64,000 nucleotides of DNA from Ruegeria denitrificans (GTDB taxonomy: Bacteria > Pseudomonadota > Alphaproteobacteria > Rhodobacterales > Rhodobacteraceae): assembly GCF_001458295.1 (NCBI RefSeq), contig NZ_CYUD01000002.1, positions 62,001 through 126,000 of the forward strand, in the 5' to 3' direction. Of this stretch, positions 36,381 to 45,280 are shown piece after piece; positions within the stretch are counted from its first letter, which is position 1, and every line of letters starts with the position of its first letter. Below the pieces are notes generated by a model. The model searched no databases and was not told the DNA's origin. It worked only from the letters and a program-made list of their open reading frames with translations. The position numbers and the translations under genes were made by a program.

Positions 36381-37466
36381 CTAAATGGGGTAAACAAAGC
36401 ACCGGTCCCGGCGAATGGTCAGCCACATGATCCGTCCCGACTTGGGCACAAAAACATTCGGCACTGTCGCTTTCAGGACCGAGCCGTCATGGTCCATACG
36501 GAACTCGACCAGGCTTTCGTTGCCCAAAAAGCGCGCCCGCTCGACGGTGCCGCGAGCTGCGACTCCGTCAGTTGACGTGGGCAGTGGCCCTTTGCCGTTG
36601 CGGTCAAAGTCCAATCGCACGTGCTGAGGCCGGAACACGATCTCGACATCCGTGCCATCCGGAACCCCCGGCGCCAGAAATTGCCCAAAGGGTGTATCCG
36701 CCAAAGCACCATTTACTTGCGCCTGCAACACGTTGACATCGCTAAAAAATGCCACCGCCGCCTTGTCGGCAGGACGGGTATAGACGTTATACGGCGCACC
36801 CTGCTGTACAATCTTACCGCGCCGCATCAAAGCGATCTCATCTGCCATCCGCATCGCCTCTTCGGGCTCGTGCGTGACCAGCACAACGGCAGCGTCCTCC
36901 TCTTTGAGGATCGCCAACGTCTCATCCCGGATACCGTCACGCAACCGGTTGTCGAGGCCCGAGAACGGCTCGTCCATCAACATGATCCGCGGGCGTGGGG
37001 CCAGTGCGCGGGCCAGGGCCACGCGTTGTTGCTCACCCCCTGACAGGTGGTGCGGGAATTTGTCGATAAAGTGAATCAGGTCAACTTTGCGCAACAACTC
37101 ATCCACGCGCGCGCGCTTTTCTTCCTTATGCCCCGACAGGCCAAAAGCCACATTGTCGGCAACGCTCAAATGCGGGAAAAGGGCAAAATCCTGAAACATC
37201 AGCCCGATTTCGCGGCGTTCGGGTGGGACACGAAACACGGTGTCGCAGATCAGCTTGCCGTCGACATAAATCTCGCCGGATTCCTGCATCTCCACCCCGG
37301 CGATCATGCGCAACGTGGTCGACTTGCCGCAACCCGACGGCCCCAGCAAGCAAGTCACCTTTCCGGCCTCGACCGTCAAAGAGACGTCGTCAACGACAAC
37401 CCGCCCTTCATACCGGGCAATCAGATTGCGGATTTCCAGACGAGGAGGAGTTGCGTCTATTGTCAC
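36381..37466 (-). CDS. Fe(III)-type ABC transporter ATP-binding protein (orphan)
   Basis: About 361 residues. Walker A GPSGCGKST, Q-loop MFQDFALFPHLSVADNV, signature LSGGEQQRVALARALA, Walker B IMLMDEPFSGLD and switch His VLVTHEPEEAMR are intact; a C-terminal TOBE-like regulatory domain (IVFRPQHVRLDF) follows. The nearest types are FbpC/PotA-like importers for iron, thiamine or polyamine. No permease or binding protein lies beside it. No ATG start exists; I choose the GTG at 37466, because the longer frame runs through a strong hairpin at 37509-37531. Confidence 0.82.
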   Translation of the reverse strand: MTIDATPPRLEIRNLIARYEGRVVVDDVSLTVEAGKVTCLLGPSGCGKSTTLRMIAGVEMQESGEIYVDGKLICDTVFRVPPERREIGLMFQDFALFPHLSVADNVAFGLSGHKEEKRARVDELLRKVDLIHFIDKFPHHLSGGEQQRVALARALAPRPRIMLMDEPFSGLDNRLRDGIRDETLAILKEEDAAVVLVTHEPEEAMRMADEIALMRRGKIVQQGAPYNVYTRPADKAAVAFFSDVNVLQAQVNGALADTPFGQFLAPGVPDGTDVEIVFRPQHVRLDFDRNGKGPLPTSTDGVAARGTVERARFLGNESLVEFRMDHDGSVLKATVPNVFVPKSGRIMWLTIRRDRCFVYPI

Positions 37467-37508
37467 CGATGGGCCCCGTTGCCTTTTCCCGATCAAAATC
37501 CCGGGCTT

Positions 37509-37531
37509 GGGCGGGGATAGCAACCCCGCCC
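37509..37531. promoter_or_regulatory. strong hairpin between methyltransferase and ABC ATPase genes
   Basis: A perfect 8-bp stem GGGCGGGG / CCCCGCCC with a 7-base loop. It lies 15 bases after the stop of the methyltransferase gene and before the ABC gene start. There is no adjacent T-run, so it may be a weak terminator, an mRNA 3' end protector or a processing site. Confidence 0.5.
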
Positions 37532-37546
37532 GTCAGGCGCAAGCGA

Positions 37547-38617
37547 TCAGCAGCAGCCGCCCGAAGGAGCTTCGCCAGGCGTCGCACTGTTTGTGGCACC
37601 GGAGGCCTCGAACGGGCTTTCGCCACCACAGCCGTCGAAAATGCCATAATGGGTCGAGAAATCGCCGATAAAGTCGAAATGCTGCGCAAAACGCGTGTCT
37701 TTCAACATCATCCAGGTATTGCCGCAGACCGGGAACACCTTGCCTGTCTCGATCGCATGGTGATCGTCCAGTTCAAACAGATGCGGCGCGTGCGGGATGG
37801 TGCCCTTGTAGATCACGGCCTGCCCGTAATCTTCGCAGGCGGTTTCCAGCGCGGACAATTTGAACAAACGGTAAGTGGCCGACAGGAACTTCAGCGGTGC
37901 AACACGTTCTTCAAGCACCGGATTCTCAATGGTCAGCGGGCGGTGCGTGACGCGGCGTGGATCACCGAACCCCGCCTTGCGCGACACAGACAGGAAATCG
38001 TTCCAATACAGTGCGCCGGACAGGCATTCGCCGTACAACACCTCATCTTCGGCCATGGCCTGCGGTACACGGCGGTCGGCGTAGACATCCGAAAAATACA
38101 TCTCACCGCCCTCTTTCAGCAGACGATGGGCACCGCGCAGAACGGCCTCTTTATCCGTGGCCAGATTAATCACGCAGTTCGAGACGATGATGTCGAAGGA
38201 ACCAGGCTCCAGATCCAACTCATCCAGCTTTTCAATATAGCCGTGATGGAATTCCACATTGCTGGCAGCATAGCCGAAAGCCTGCGCGTGGAAATCCTGA
38301 TGCGCGCGGGCGACGTCCAACTGCTCTGCTGTCATATCGACCCCAACCACCCGGCCCTTTTCACCCACCATCGCGGACAGGGCATAAACATCGCGGCCTG
38401 CCCCGCACCCCAGATCGAGGATGCTCATCCCTTCCAAATCCAGCGGCGCAATCAGGCCGCAGCCATAGTACCGCGTCAGCACTTCGTCATGAATTTTCGA
38501 GAGGATCTTTTTGACATGATCCGGCATGTCGTCAGGTGTGCAGCACGCGTTGGTTTGCAAATCCGCGCTGCCCTGCAGGACCTCGCCATAGTAATTTTGC
38601 ACTGATTCATGCTTCAT
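37547..38617 (-). CDS. arsM: ArsM-like arsenite methyltransferase family protein
   Basis: A 356-residue SAM-dependent methyltransferase. The N-terminal VQNYYGEVLQGSADLQTNAC followed by CTPDD, the SAM motif ILDLGCGAGRDVYALS, VDMTAEQLDVAR, IIVSNCVINLATDKEAVL and SDVYADRRVP match the arsenite methyltransferase family, including Cys residues in NACC and SNC that bind trivalent arsenic. The protein ends in GGCC. No arsR, arsC or arsenite pump gene is adjacent. The ATG at 38617 is chosen because GGAAAGGGAT precedes it and the longer frame is atypical. Confidence 0.82.
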   Translation of the reverse strand: MKHESVQNYYGEVLQGSADLQTNACCTPDDMPDHVKKILSKIHDEVLTRYYGCGLIAPLDLEGMSILDLGCGAGRDVYALSAMVGEKGRVVGVDMTAEQLDVARAHQDFHAQAFGYAASNVEFHHGYIEKLDELDLEPGSFDIIVSNCVINLATDKEAVLRGAHRLLKEGGEMYFSDVYADRRVPQAMAEDEVLYGECLSGALYWNDFLSVSRKAGFGDPRRVTHRPLTIENPVLEERVAPLKFLSATYRLFKLSALETACEDYGQAVIYKGTIPHAPHLFELDDHHAIETGKVFPVCGNTWMMLKDTRFAQHFDFIGDFSTHYGIFDGCGGESPFEASGATNSATPGEAPSGGCC

Positions 38618-38711
38618 CGCAGCATCCCTTTCCTCACTGGCTGCTTTGGCAGCTAATGTAGCACCGCCGCCTGTGCAACCGTTGCCGCCAAATTTGACAA
38701 AAGCGTGAGGC

Positions 38712-39824
38712 CTAGCCCAGCAGGTCAAAATCGACCGAGGTGCGGACCCGGCCGTTTACCTGAATATCCAACTGATGCACGCCGGGAACCAGTTTGAACG
38801 TGGTCGCGTTGCCCTTCAGCTTGTGTTTCTTGGTTAGGCTTAGCGCGCCGTTACGCAAAGCCGTCTGCTTCAACTTGTGCACTTTGGCTGAGGTTTTTCC
38901 GCCAGGCCGTTGAAAGTGAATGATATAATCAACCAGAACAGGCTGATCACCCGTACCATTCAGCGAGACATCAAACTCAAGCGCCCCACCAATCCGCGCC
39001 AATTGGGTAACCTGCACGCTGGCCGTTACCTCGGCGTCAGGATCAAACCCCAACATTTTCATGGCATCGGGATGGCCAGCCTTCACCAACCCTCGTAGGG
39101 TATGTGAGATCATCCAACTCAGTTCGCCCTGATCCTGCTTCCCGGACCGGGACCAAGCCTGCAACCGGTCCAGCACCAGTTCGGGTTCTTTCTTGGTGAT
39201 GTCATTCAGATGGTTCGCCACAGACCGCGTGACATAGCGCGTCGGATCATTGTGCAACCGGTCCAGCAACGGCAGCGGGTCGGTCAATTCCAGCCCAACC
39301 GCCTGCCCCCAAGGCAATCGCGGCCGCGTACCTTCGCTGACCAGACGGCGCACGTGATAGCTGTCATGCCCGCACCAGTGTTCCATCCGTGCCAAAACCT
39401 GATCGGGATACTGGTTGAGGAAAGGCCGAATGGCCCACTCCATTGAAAACCGTTGGGTCAACTCTTCGAGTACATCCAGGGCGAGATCAGGATGATCCGA
39501 CCCCACGGCCACAACCCAATCCCCTAAAGGCGCAAAGATGAAATCGCCGAAATCATCATCTGTTTTGGTCGGGTCCAAAGGCAGCGGCAGCGCGCGTAGG
39601 AGGATCGGTGCGATGGCCGGCAACTCTCCTGGTACGGCCTGTTGCAGACATTCGGCGATCCAGGCCATGCGCTCTTTCAACTCAAGGTCCAACAGCCGCG
39701 ACATGACCTGCGCCTCGAATGCCTCTCCATCAAAGGAAGGATCGGCAGCGGTGAAAAGGCCCGTCAGATAACGGATCTTTTCCACGTTAAATAATTGATC
39801 TTTCAGCGAAAACCCTTGTGACAT
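38712..39824 (-). CDS. DNA alkylation repair (AlkD-like HEAT) protein
   Basis: A 370-residue alpha-helical repeat protein of the DNA alkylation repair family. AlkD-like enzymes wrap DNA with HEAT-like repeats and excise alkylated bases. Visible parts are FEAQVMSRLLDLELKERMAW, FAPLGDWVVAVGSDHPDLAL, HDSYHVRRLVSEGTRPRLPW and DPTRYVTRSVANHLNDITKK. A C-terminal beta-rich domain (about 285-370) is present beyond the HEAT part. It starts three bases after the stop of the upstream SDR gene (TAGCCATG), so the two are one unit. Confidence 0.82.
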   Translation of the reverse strand: MSQGFSLKDQLFNVEKIRYLTGLFTAADPSFDGEAFEAQVMSRLLDLELKERMAWIAECLQQAVPGELPAIAPILLRALPLPLDPTKTDDDFGDFIFAPLGDWVVAVGSDHPDLALDVLEELTQRFSMEWAIRPFLNQYPDQVLARMEHWCGHDSYHVRRLVSEGTRPRLPWGQAVGLELTDPLPLLDRLHNDPTRYVTRSVANHLNDITKKEPELVLDRLQAWSRSGKQDQGELSWMISHTLRGLVKAGHPDAMKMLGFDPDAEVTASVQVTQLARIGGALEFDVSLNGTGDQPVLVDYIIHFQRPGGKTSAKVHKLKQTALRNGALSLTKKHKLKGNATTFKLVPGVHQLDIQVNGRVRTSVDFDLLG

Positions 39825-39826
39825 GG

Positions 39827-40606
39827 CTACATCGTCATATTGCCCGCGCCACCGTCCAGCAGGATATTCTGCCCAACCATGAAGCCGGCATGTTGCGAAC
39901 ACAGAAACGCGCAGGCCGCCCCGAATTCCTGGCGCGTGCCATACCGACGCACCGGGATCGTCGCCGAGCGCGCGGCACGGGCTTCGTCCAGTGAAATGCC
40001 TTGTTGTTTCGAGACACCGCCATCCAATGACAACGCTCGATCCGTATCATGAATACCCGGCAGTAGGTTATTGATATTCACACCAAATTGCGCCACCTGT
40101 CGGGACGTGCCCGCCACATATCCGGTCAACCCGGTCCGCGCGGCATTCGACAAACCCAGGGCCGCAATCGGAGAGCGCACGGATTGCGAGGTGATGTTCA
40201 CCACCCGACCCCAGCCCTTGTCGATCATCCCCGGCAGCAGAGCCTTCATGAAGGCGATCGGCGTCAACATGTTGGCATCTAGTGCCTTGATGAAATCATC
40301 CCGGTCCCAGTCCGACCACAATCCGGGCGGTGGGCCACCGGCATTTGTCACAAGGATATCAACACCCTGCGCAGCTTCGATTACCTGCGCCTGACCGTCG
40401 ACTGAGGTGACGTCGCAGGCCACAGTTTGCACGTCAACGCCATGCTCGGATCGCAACCGGGCGGCTTCGGTTTCGAGCGCTGCAACACCACGCGCGTTCA
40501 TCACCAGGTCGACGCCCGCCTCGGCCAATGCCTCGGCACAGCCCAGACCCAGTCCTTTGCTGCTGGCACAGACCAGCGCGCGTTTTCCCTGAATTCCCAG
40601 ATCCAT
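39827..40606 (-). CDS. SDR family oxidoreductase with atypical active site
   Basis: A 259-residue Rossmann protein. The nucleotide motif is VCASSKGLGLGCAEALAEAG rather than TGxxxGIG, and NAGGPPPG is present. At the active site the Ser is in VVNITSQSV, but the YxxxK pair is replaced by ALGLSNAARTGLTGY, with no Tyr and an Arg instead of Lys. Such divergent BKR-like SDRs are annotated widely as 3-oxoacyl-ACP reductases, but their activity is uncertain. The C-terminus GQNILLDGGAGNMTM is typical. Co-transcribed with the AlkD-like gene. Confidence 0.85.
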   Translation of the reverse strand: MDLGIQGKRALVCASSKGLGLGCAEALAEAGVDLVMNARGVAALETEAARLRSEHGVDVQTVACDVTSVDGQAQVIEAAQGVDILVTNAGGPPPGLWSDWDRDDFIKALDANMLTPIAFMKALLPGMIDKGWGRVVNITSQSVRSPIAALGLSNAARTGLTGYVAGTSRQVAQFGVNINNLLPGIHDTDRALSLDGGVSKQQGISLDEARAARSATIPVRRYGTRQEFGAACAFLCSQHAGFMVGQNILLDGGAGNMTM

Positions 40607-40680
40607 CTGATCCTCCCCAATCTGTTGTTGCCCGCATGTCTAGCACCGGCCAGACAGGGAAGACCAGAAGTCAAAACGTG

Positions 40681-41043
40681 TCAGTAAAAGAACTCCTCAC
40701 GTACGATTTTTCCGTCAGCGACGTGGTAGATACCCACCTCTTTCATATCGAAACTGTCGCCGCTGTCCTTAACCTTTCCTTGCACTTCGAAGATCACGGC
40801 AAAGCGGTCGTCACCGTGCAGATACGGCTCACTAACCGACGCGCCCGAGACCTCATGCGCGCCCTCCCACCACTCGTGCTTACCACGGATACCGTCAACG
40901 CCGTGTGTTTCGCGGCCCATATCCATAAAATCCTGCGCTTCGACCGAAACGGCATCCGGCGCATACAGCTTTGCCAGATTTTTCTTGGCCCGATCCTCGC
41001 GGCAACCGGCCACCAGCTCGTCGGCAATCTCTTTTAAATTCAT
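40681..41043 (-). CDS. SnoaL/NTF2-like domain protein
   Basis: A 120-residue single-domain protein with the NTF2-like cone fold pattern: helix ADELVAGCREDRAKKNLAKL, LYAPDAVSVEAQ, GIRGKHEWWEGAHEVSG, and strands FAVIFEVQGKVKDSGDSFDM, EVGIYHVADGKIVREEFFY. The function is unknown; relatives bind small hydrophobic ligands. It has a strong SD, GGAGAGGATCA, just before the ATG. It is transcribed away from prfC, whose start is about 110 bases away, so a divergent promoter region lies between them. Confidence 0.82.
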   Translation of the reverse strand: MNLKEIADELVAGCREDRAKKNLAKLYAPDAVSVEAQDFMDMGRETHGVDGIRGKHEWWEGAHEVSGASVSEPYLHGDDRFAVIFEVQGKVKDSGDSFDMKEVGIYHVADGKIVREEFFY

Positions 41044-41152
41044 TGATCCTCTCCATTATTTGTTCACTATATGTTCTCACTGCCACAGTCACGTGATTCT
41101 GAACAGCCCCTTTGTCTTGCTTCGGCAGAATTCCCCGCATATACGCGCGTTC

Positions 41153-42760
41153 ATGCTTGATACCGCCACGAACCAACCCGTATTGCCGCCCGAGATTGCC
41201 CGGCGCAGAACATTCGCCATCATTTCGCACCCGGATGCGGGCAAGACGACGCTGACTGAAAAGTTCCTGTTATACGGGGGCGCCATTCAGATGGCCGGTC
41301 AGGTGCGCGCCAAGGGTGAGGCACGACGGACACGTTCGGACTTCATGCAAATGGAAAAGGATCGGGGCATCTCGGTCTCGGCTTCGGCGATGTCATTCGA
41401 TTACGGGAACTTCCGGTTCAATCTGGTGGATACCCCCGGACACTCGGATTTCTCGGAAGATACCTATCGCACACTGACTGCGGTGGATGCGGCGGTAATG
41501 GTGATCGACGGTGCGAAGGGCGTGGAAAGCCAGACGCAGAAGCTGTTCGAGGTCTGTCGCCTGCGCGATCTACCGATCCTGACTTTCTGTAACAAGATGG
41601 ATCGCGAAAGCCGCGATACGTTCGAAATCATTGACGAAATTCAAGAGATGTTGGCCATCGATGTCACGCCCGCCGCGTGGCCTATTGGCGTAGGTCGGGA
41701 TTTCATCGGCTGCTATGACATGTTGCGCGACCGGCTGGAACTGATGGACCGCGCCGACCGCAACAAGGTAGCAGAAAGCATCGAGATCAACGGGCTGGAC
41801 GATCCGAAGCTGGCCGAACACGTACCCGAGCATCTGCTGGAGAAGTTCCTTGAAGAGGTTGAGATGGCGCGCGAACTGCTGCCCTCTCTGGACCCACAAG
41901 CGGTGCTTGAGGGGCATATGACCCCGATATGGTTCGGCTCAGCGATTAACTCGTTTGGTGTCAAAGAGCTGATGGAGGGCATTGGTGCCTACGGCCCGCA
42001 ACCGCAGATTCAGTCTGCCGAACCGCGTCAGATTGCGCCTGACGAAAAGAAAGTCGCCGGTTTTGTCTTCAAGGTGCAGGCTAACATGGACCCTAAGCAC
42101 CGCGACCGTGTTGCATTCGTGCGCATGGCCTCGGGCCATTTTAAGCGTGGCATGAAGCTGACCCACGTGCGGTCGAAAAAGCCGATGGCGATCTCGAACC
42201 CCGTGCTGTTTTTGGCCTCTGACCGAGAACTGGCCGAAGAGGCCTGGGCCGGTGATATCATCGGCATCCCGAACCACGGCCAGTTGCGCATCGGCGACAC
42301 CCTGACCGAAGGCGAAGCGATCCGTGTTACTGGCATCCCGTCATTTGCACCAGAGCTGTTGCAGACAGTACGACCCGGAGACCCGATGAAAGCCAAGCAT
42401 CTGGAAAAAGCCCTGATGCAGTTTGCCGAAGAAGGTGCCGCCAAGGTCTTCAAACCTTCAATCGGCTCGGGTTTTATCGTCGGTGTCGTGGGTGCGCTGC
42501 AGTTCGAAGTGCTCGCCAGCCGGATTGAGATGGAATACGGCCTGCCCGTGCGGTTCGAGGCGTCGCAATTCACATCCGCCCGTTGGGTCAGCGGTGACAA
42601 GATCGCGGTGGACAAGTTCGTCAACGCCAACAAGCAGCACATCGCCCATGACCACGACGGCGACATCGTCTATCTGACGCGCCTGCAATGGGACATCGAC
42701 CGAGTCGAGCGCGACTACCCCGAGCTGAGCCTGACGGCGACCAAGGAAATGATGGTGTGA
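41153..42760 (+). CDS. prfC: peptide chain release factor 3
   Basis: A 535-residue translational GTPase that removes RF1/RF2 from the ribosome after termination. Seen: RRRTFAIISHPDAGKTTLTE (P-loop), GEARRTRSDFMQMEKDRGIS (switch I region), LVDTPGHSDFSEDTYR (G3), TFCNKMDRESRD (G4), and the RF3-specific C-terminal region. The ATG at 41153 is the family start; the open frame upstream covers a promoter region shared with the divergent SnoaL-like gene. Confidence 0.96.
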   Translation: MLDTATNQPVLPPEIARRRTFAIISHPDAGKTTLTEKFLLYGGAIQMAGQVRAKGEARRTRSDFMQMEKDRGISVSASAMSFDYGNFRFNLVDTPGHSDFSEDTYRTLTAVDAAVMVIDGAKGVESQTQKLFEVCRLRDLPILTFCNKMDRESRDTFEIIDEIQEMLAIDVTPAAWPIGVGRDFIGCYDMLRDRLELMDRADRNKVAESIEINGLDDPKLAEHVPEHLLEKFLEEVEMARELLPSLDPQAVLEGHMTPIWFGSAINSFGVKELMEGIGAYGPQPQIQSAEPRQIAPDEKKVAGFVFKVQANMDPKHRDRVAFVRMASGHFKRGMKLTHVRSKKPMAISNPVLFLASDRELAEEAWAGDIIGIPNHGQLRIGDTLTEGEAIRVTGIPSFAPELLQTVRPGDPMKAKHLEKALMQFAEEGAAKVFKPSIGSGFIVGVVGALQFEVLASRIEMEYGLPVRFEASQFTSARWVSGDKIAVDKFVNANKQHIAHDHDGDIVYLTRLQWDIDRVERDYPELSLTATKEMMV

Positions 42761-42778
42761 CCGGCCCAAAGGCCACAT

Positions 42779-43720
42779 ATGACAGATAAGCAACCAACCT
42801 GGGGTATTGTCTCGACGGTTCGGGGCCCTGCCCCCGACATCCTGCGGTTTGTTGCCTATCACCTCGATCTCGGGGTTGACCGGATATACATCTATCTGGA
42901 CGAACCCAACTCCACAGCTTTTGATGCCTTGGAACAGCACCCTCTAGTGGACGTCTTCACGTGCGACGAATCCTTTTGGGCCAACCGCAAACGCGCGCGG
43001 CCCGAACGGCATCAGAACCGTCAGACTGCGAATGCATCCTATACCTATCGCAATACCGATCTGGGCTGGTTGGCCCATATCGACGTGGACGAGTTTTTGT
43101 GGTCGGACAGCGCCATAACCCAAAAACTGGCCGATGTTCCCGCGCTCACCCCTGCGGTGCGGGTCCGGCCAATGGAAGCGATTGCCGGTGGTCAGGACCT
43201 CTACAAGGCGCATATTCCCGGCGGACCAGACCGCGAAGCGATCGTACAGTCGATCTATCCCAATTTCGGCGGCTTTGTTCTGGGCGGTTTCTTTAGCCAC
43301 GTTCAGGGCAAGCTTCTGGTTCGTACCGGAATGGAGAAACTGAGTTTTCGCATTCACAATCTTTTCCAGAACAAGAAACTTCTTCCCTGCAAGTTTGAAC
43401 TGCCGGGACTAGAGCTGTGTCACCGCCATGCCCCCGATTGGGACCATTGGCAAACACACCTTAGGTTTCGCCTGGCGCGCGGCTCTTACCAGCCCGGTAT
43501 GTCCCTGAATGTACCGCGCGACCGTGGCGGAATGAACATGAACGAATTGCTCAGCTGGATCGAAGCCGAAAGTGGCATGGATGGTCTGCACAGCTTTTTT
43601 GATGAAATCAGCGGAGCTGATCCGGACGTGCGCGCGCGTCTGGAGCAGCACGGCTTGATCCGTCACCGCCCACTTGGCTTGGACGAAAAATTCAGGAAAC
43701 ACTTTCCCGGAAGTTACTGA
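42779..43720 (+). CDS. glycosyltransferase family 2-like protein
   Basis: A 313-residue protein of the Glyco_tranf_2_4/GT92-like kind: N-terminal VSTVRGPAPDILRFVAYHLD, DRIYIYLDEPNS, RQTANASYTYRNTDLGWLAH, the acidic DxD-like IDVDEFLW, and the C-terminal ELCHRHAPDWDHW. Such proteins transfer sugars to surface glycans; the donor and acceptor are unknown. It starts 18 bases after the prfC stop. No polysaccharide cluster is nearby. Confidence 0.8.
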   Translation: MTDKQPTWGIVSTVRGPAPDILRFVAYHLDLGVDRIYIYLDEPNSTAFDALEQHPLVDVFTCDESFWANRKRARPERHQNRQTANASYTYRNTDLGWLAHIDVDEFLWSDSAITQKLADVPALTPAVRVRPMEAIAGGQDLYKAHIPGGPDREAIVQSIYPNFGGFVLGGFFSHVQGKLLVRTGMEKLSFRIHNLFQNKKLLPCKFELPGLELCHRHAPDWDHWQTHLRFRLARGSYQPGMSLNVPRDRGGMNMNELLSWIEAESGMDGLHSFFDEISGADPDVRARLEQHGLIRHRPLGLDEKFRKHFPGSY

Positions 43721-43906
43721 ATTGTTGCGGGAAATCCGCACTACAATAGGGTCAAATACCCTAAAGAGGTCTTCATTTGACCATGCCCGGTGTTTTTGTT
43801 ATGTCCCCCTCCAAGCCGAAAATGCGCAATGTTGCGTATGGCCATCCGGGCCCGGCACTTTTCAGACGCGCGGGCCAGGTTAAGTGTCCGCATGAACCGG
43901 ACATAC

Positions 43907-45280
43907 ATGACAAAGTTTAACGAACTGAACCTGAACCCGAAGGTCCTCAAAGCTATTGAGGAAGCCGGATACGAAGCCCCCACCCCAATTCAGGAGGGCG
44001 CGATACCGCCCGCATTGGAAGGGCGCGATGTTCTGGGGATCGCCCAGACGGGCACCGGAAAGACGGCCAGCTTTACGCTGCCGATGATCACCCTGCTGGC
44101 ACGGGGTCGCGCGCGGGCGCGTATGCCACGTTCGCTGGTGCTGTGCCCGACACGGGAACTGGCTGCACAGGTCGCCGAAAACTTCGACACCTACTCTAAG
44201 CATCTGAAGCTGACCAAAGCGCTGCTGATCGGCGGCGTCAGCTTCAAAGAGCAAGATGCACTGATCGACCGAGGCGTTGATGTGCTGATTGCAACTCCGG
44301 GTCGTCTGCTGGATCATTTTGAGCGCGGAAAGCTGCTGCTGACCGGTGTTCAGATCATGGTGGTGGACGAAGCAGACCGAATGCTGGATATGGGGTTCAT
44401 TCCGGACATCGAGCGCATCTTCTCGTTGACGCCATTCACTCGTCAGACACTGTTTTTCTCGGCCACTATGGCGTCCGAGATTGAGCGGATCACTGACACT
44501 TTCCTGTCGGCCCCTGCCCGGGTTGAAGTTGCTCGCCAAGCGACCGCGTCCGAGACCATCGAACAAGGCGTGGTTGTGCTCAAAGGCGGTCGCCGCGATC
44601 GTGAAGCCAGCGCCAAGCGTAAGGTATTGCGCGCGCTGATCGACTCGGAAGGCGACAAATGCACCAATGCAATCATCTTCTGCAACCGCAAGACTGATGT
44701 GGATATCTGCGCCAAGTCGCTGAAGAAATACGGCTATGATGCCGCAGCGATCCATGGCGATCTGGACCAGTCACAGCGGACGAGAACACTTGATGGGTTC
44801 CGTGACGGTTCATTGCGGCTGCTGGTTGCCTCGGATGTGGCCGCGCGCGGCCTTGATGTGCCGTCGGTGAGCCATGTGTTCAATTTCGACGTTCCCGGCC
44901 ATCCAGAGGATTACGTACACCGCATAGGCCGCACGGGTCGTGCAGGGCGTGACGGCAAAGCGATCACCATCTGTTCGGGTCGCGATGAAAAGGCGCTGCT
45001 TGCGATAGAAAAGCTGATCCAGAAGGAAATTCCGCGGCTCGAGAATCCGCTGAAGGAAGAGCCCGAGACCGAGGCACAAAAGCCCGAGAAGAAATCCAAA
45101 CCTGCGGACACCAAGAAAGCTGACAATCGGAAGGCCGACAGCAAGAAAAACGACCGCACCAAGGACAAAGAGCCCAGGGGCCGAGGTCGCAGAGACGACC
45201 GGGGACCCGCAGTTGTAGGCATGGGCGATCACCTTCCCAGCTTTATCGCCCTCAGCTTTGATGAGCGCCGCACTGGTTAG
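43907..45280 (+). CDS. DEAD-box ATP-dependent RNA helicase
   Basis: A 457-residue RNA helicase, close to the RhlE type. Q motif PTPIQEGAIPPAL, motif I AQTGTGKTASF, PTRELAAQV, ATPGRLLDHF, VDEADRMLDMGF, FSATM and HRIGRTGRAGRDG are complete. The C-terminal extension (about 385-435) is very rich in Lys, Glu, Asp and Arg, and should be a flexible RNA-binding tail. ATG at 43907 fits the conserved N-terminus; an ATG at 43892 is also possible. It ends with a 4-base convergent overlap with the next gene. Confidence 0.94.
   Translation: MTKFNELNLNPKVLKAIEEAGYEAPTPIQEGAIPPALEGRDVLGIAQTGTGKTASFTLPMITLLARGRARARMPRSLVLCPTRELAAQVAENFDTYSKHLKLTKALLIGGVSFKEQDALIDRGVDVLIATPGRLLDHFERGKLLLTGVQIMVVDEADRMLDMGFIPDIERIFSLTPFTRQTLFFSATMASEIERITDTFLSAPARVEVARQATASETIEQGVVVLKGGRRDREASAKRKVLRALIDSEGDKCTNAIIFCNRKTDVDICAKSLKKYGYDAAAIHGDLDQSQRTRTLDGFRDGSLRLLVASDVAARGLDVPSVSHVFNFDVPGHPEDYVHRIGRTGRAGRDGKAITICSGRDEKALLAIEKLIQKEIPRLENPLKEEPETEAQKPEKKSKPADTKKADNRKADSKKNDRTKDKEPRGRGRRDDRGPAVVGMGDHLPSFIALSFDERRTG

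Noticed and set aside
37223-38605. A 460-codon plus-strand open frame
   Set aside because: It is antisense to the ABC ATPase and ArsM-like genes, has no SD or family similarity, and runs across a hairpin; typical GC-rich shadow frame.
43880-44755. A 291-codon minus-strand open frame
   Set aside because: Antisense to the DEAD-box helicase, whose motifs are complete on the other strand.
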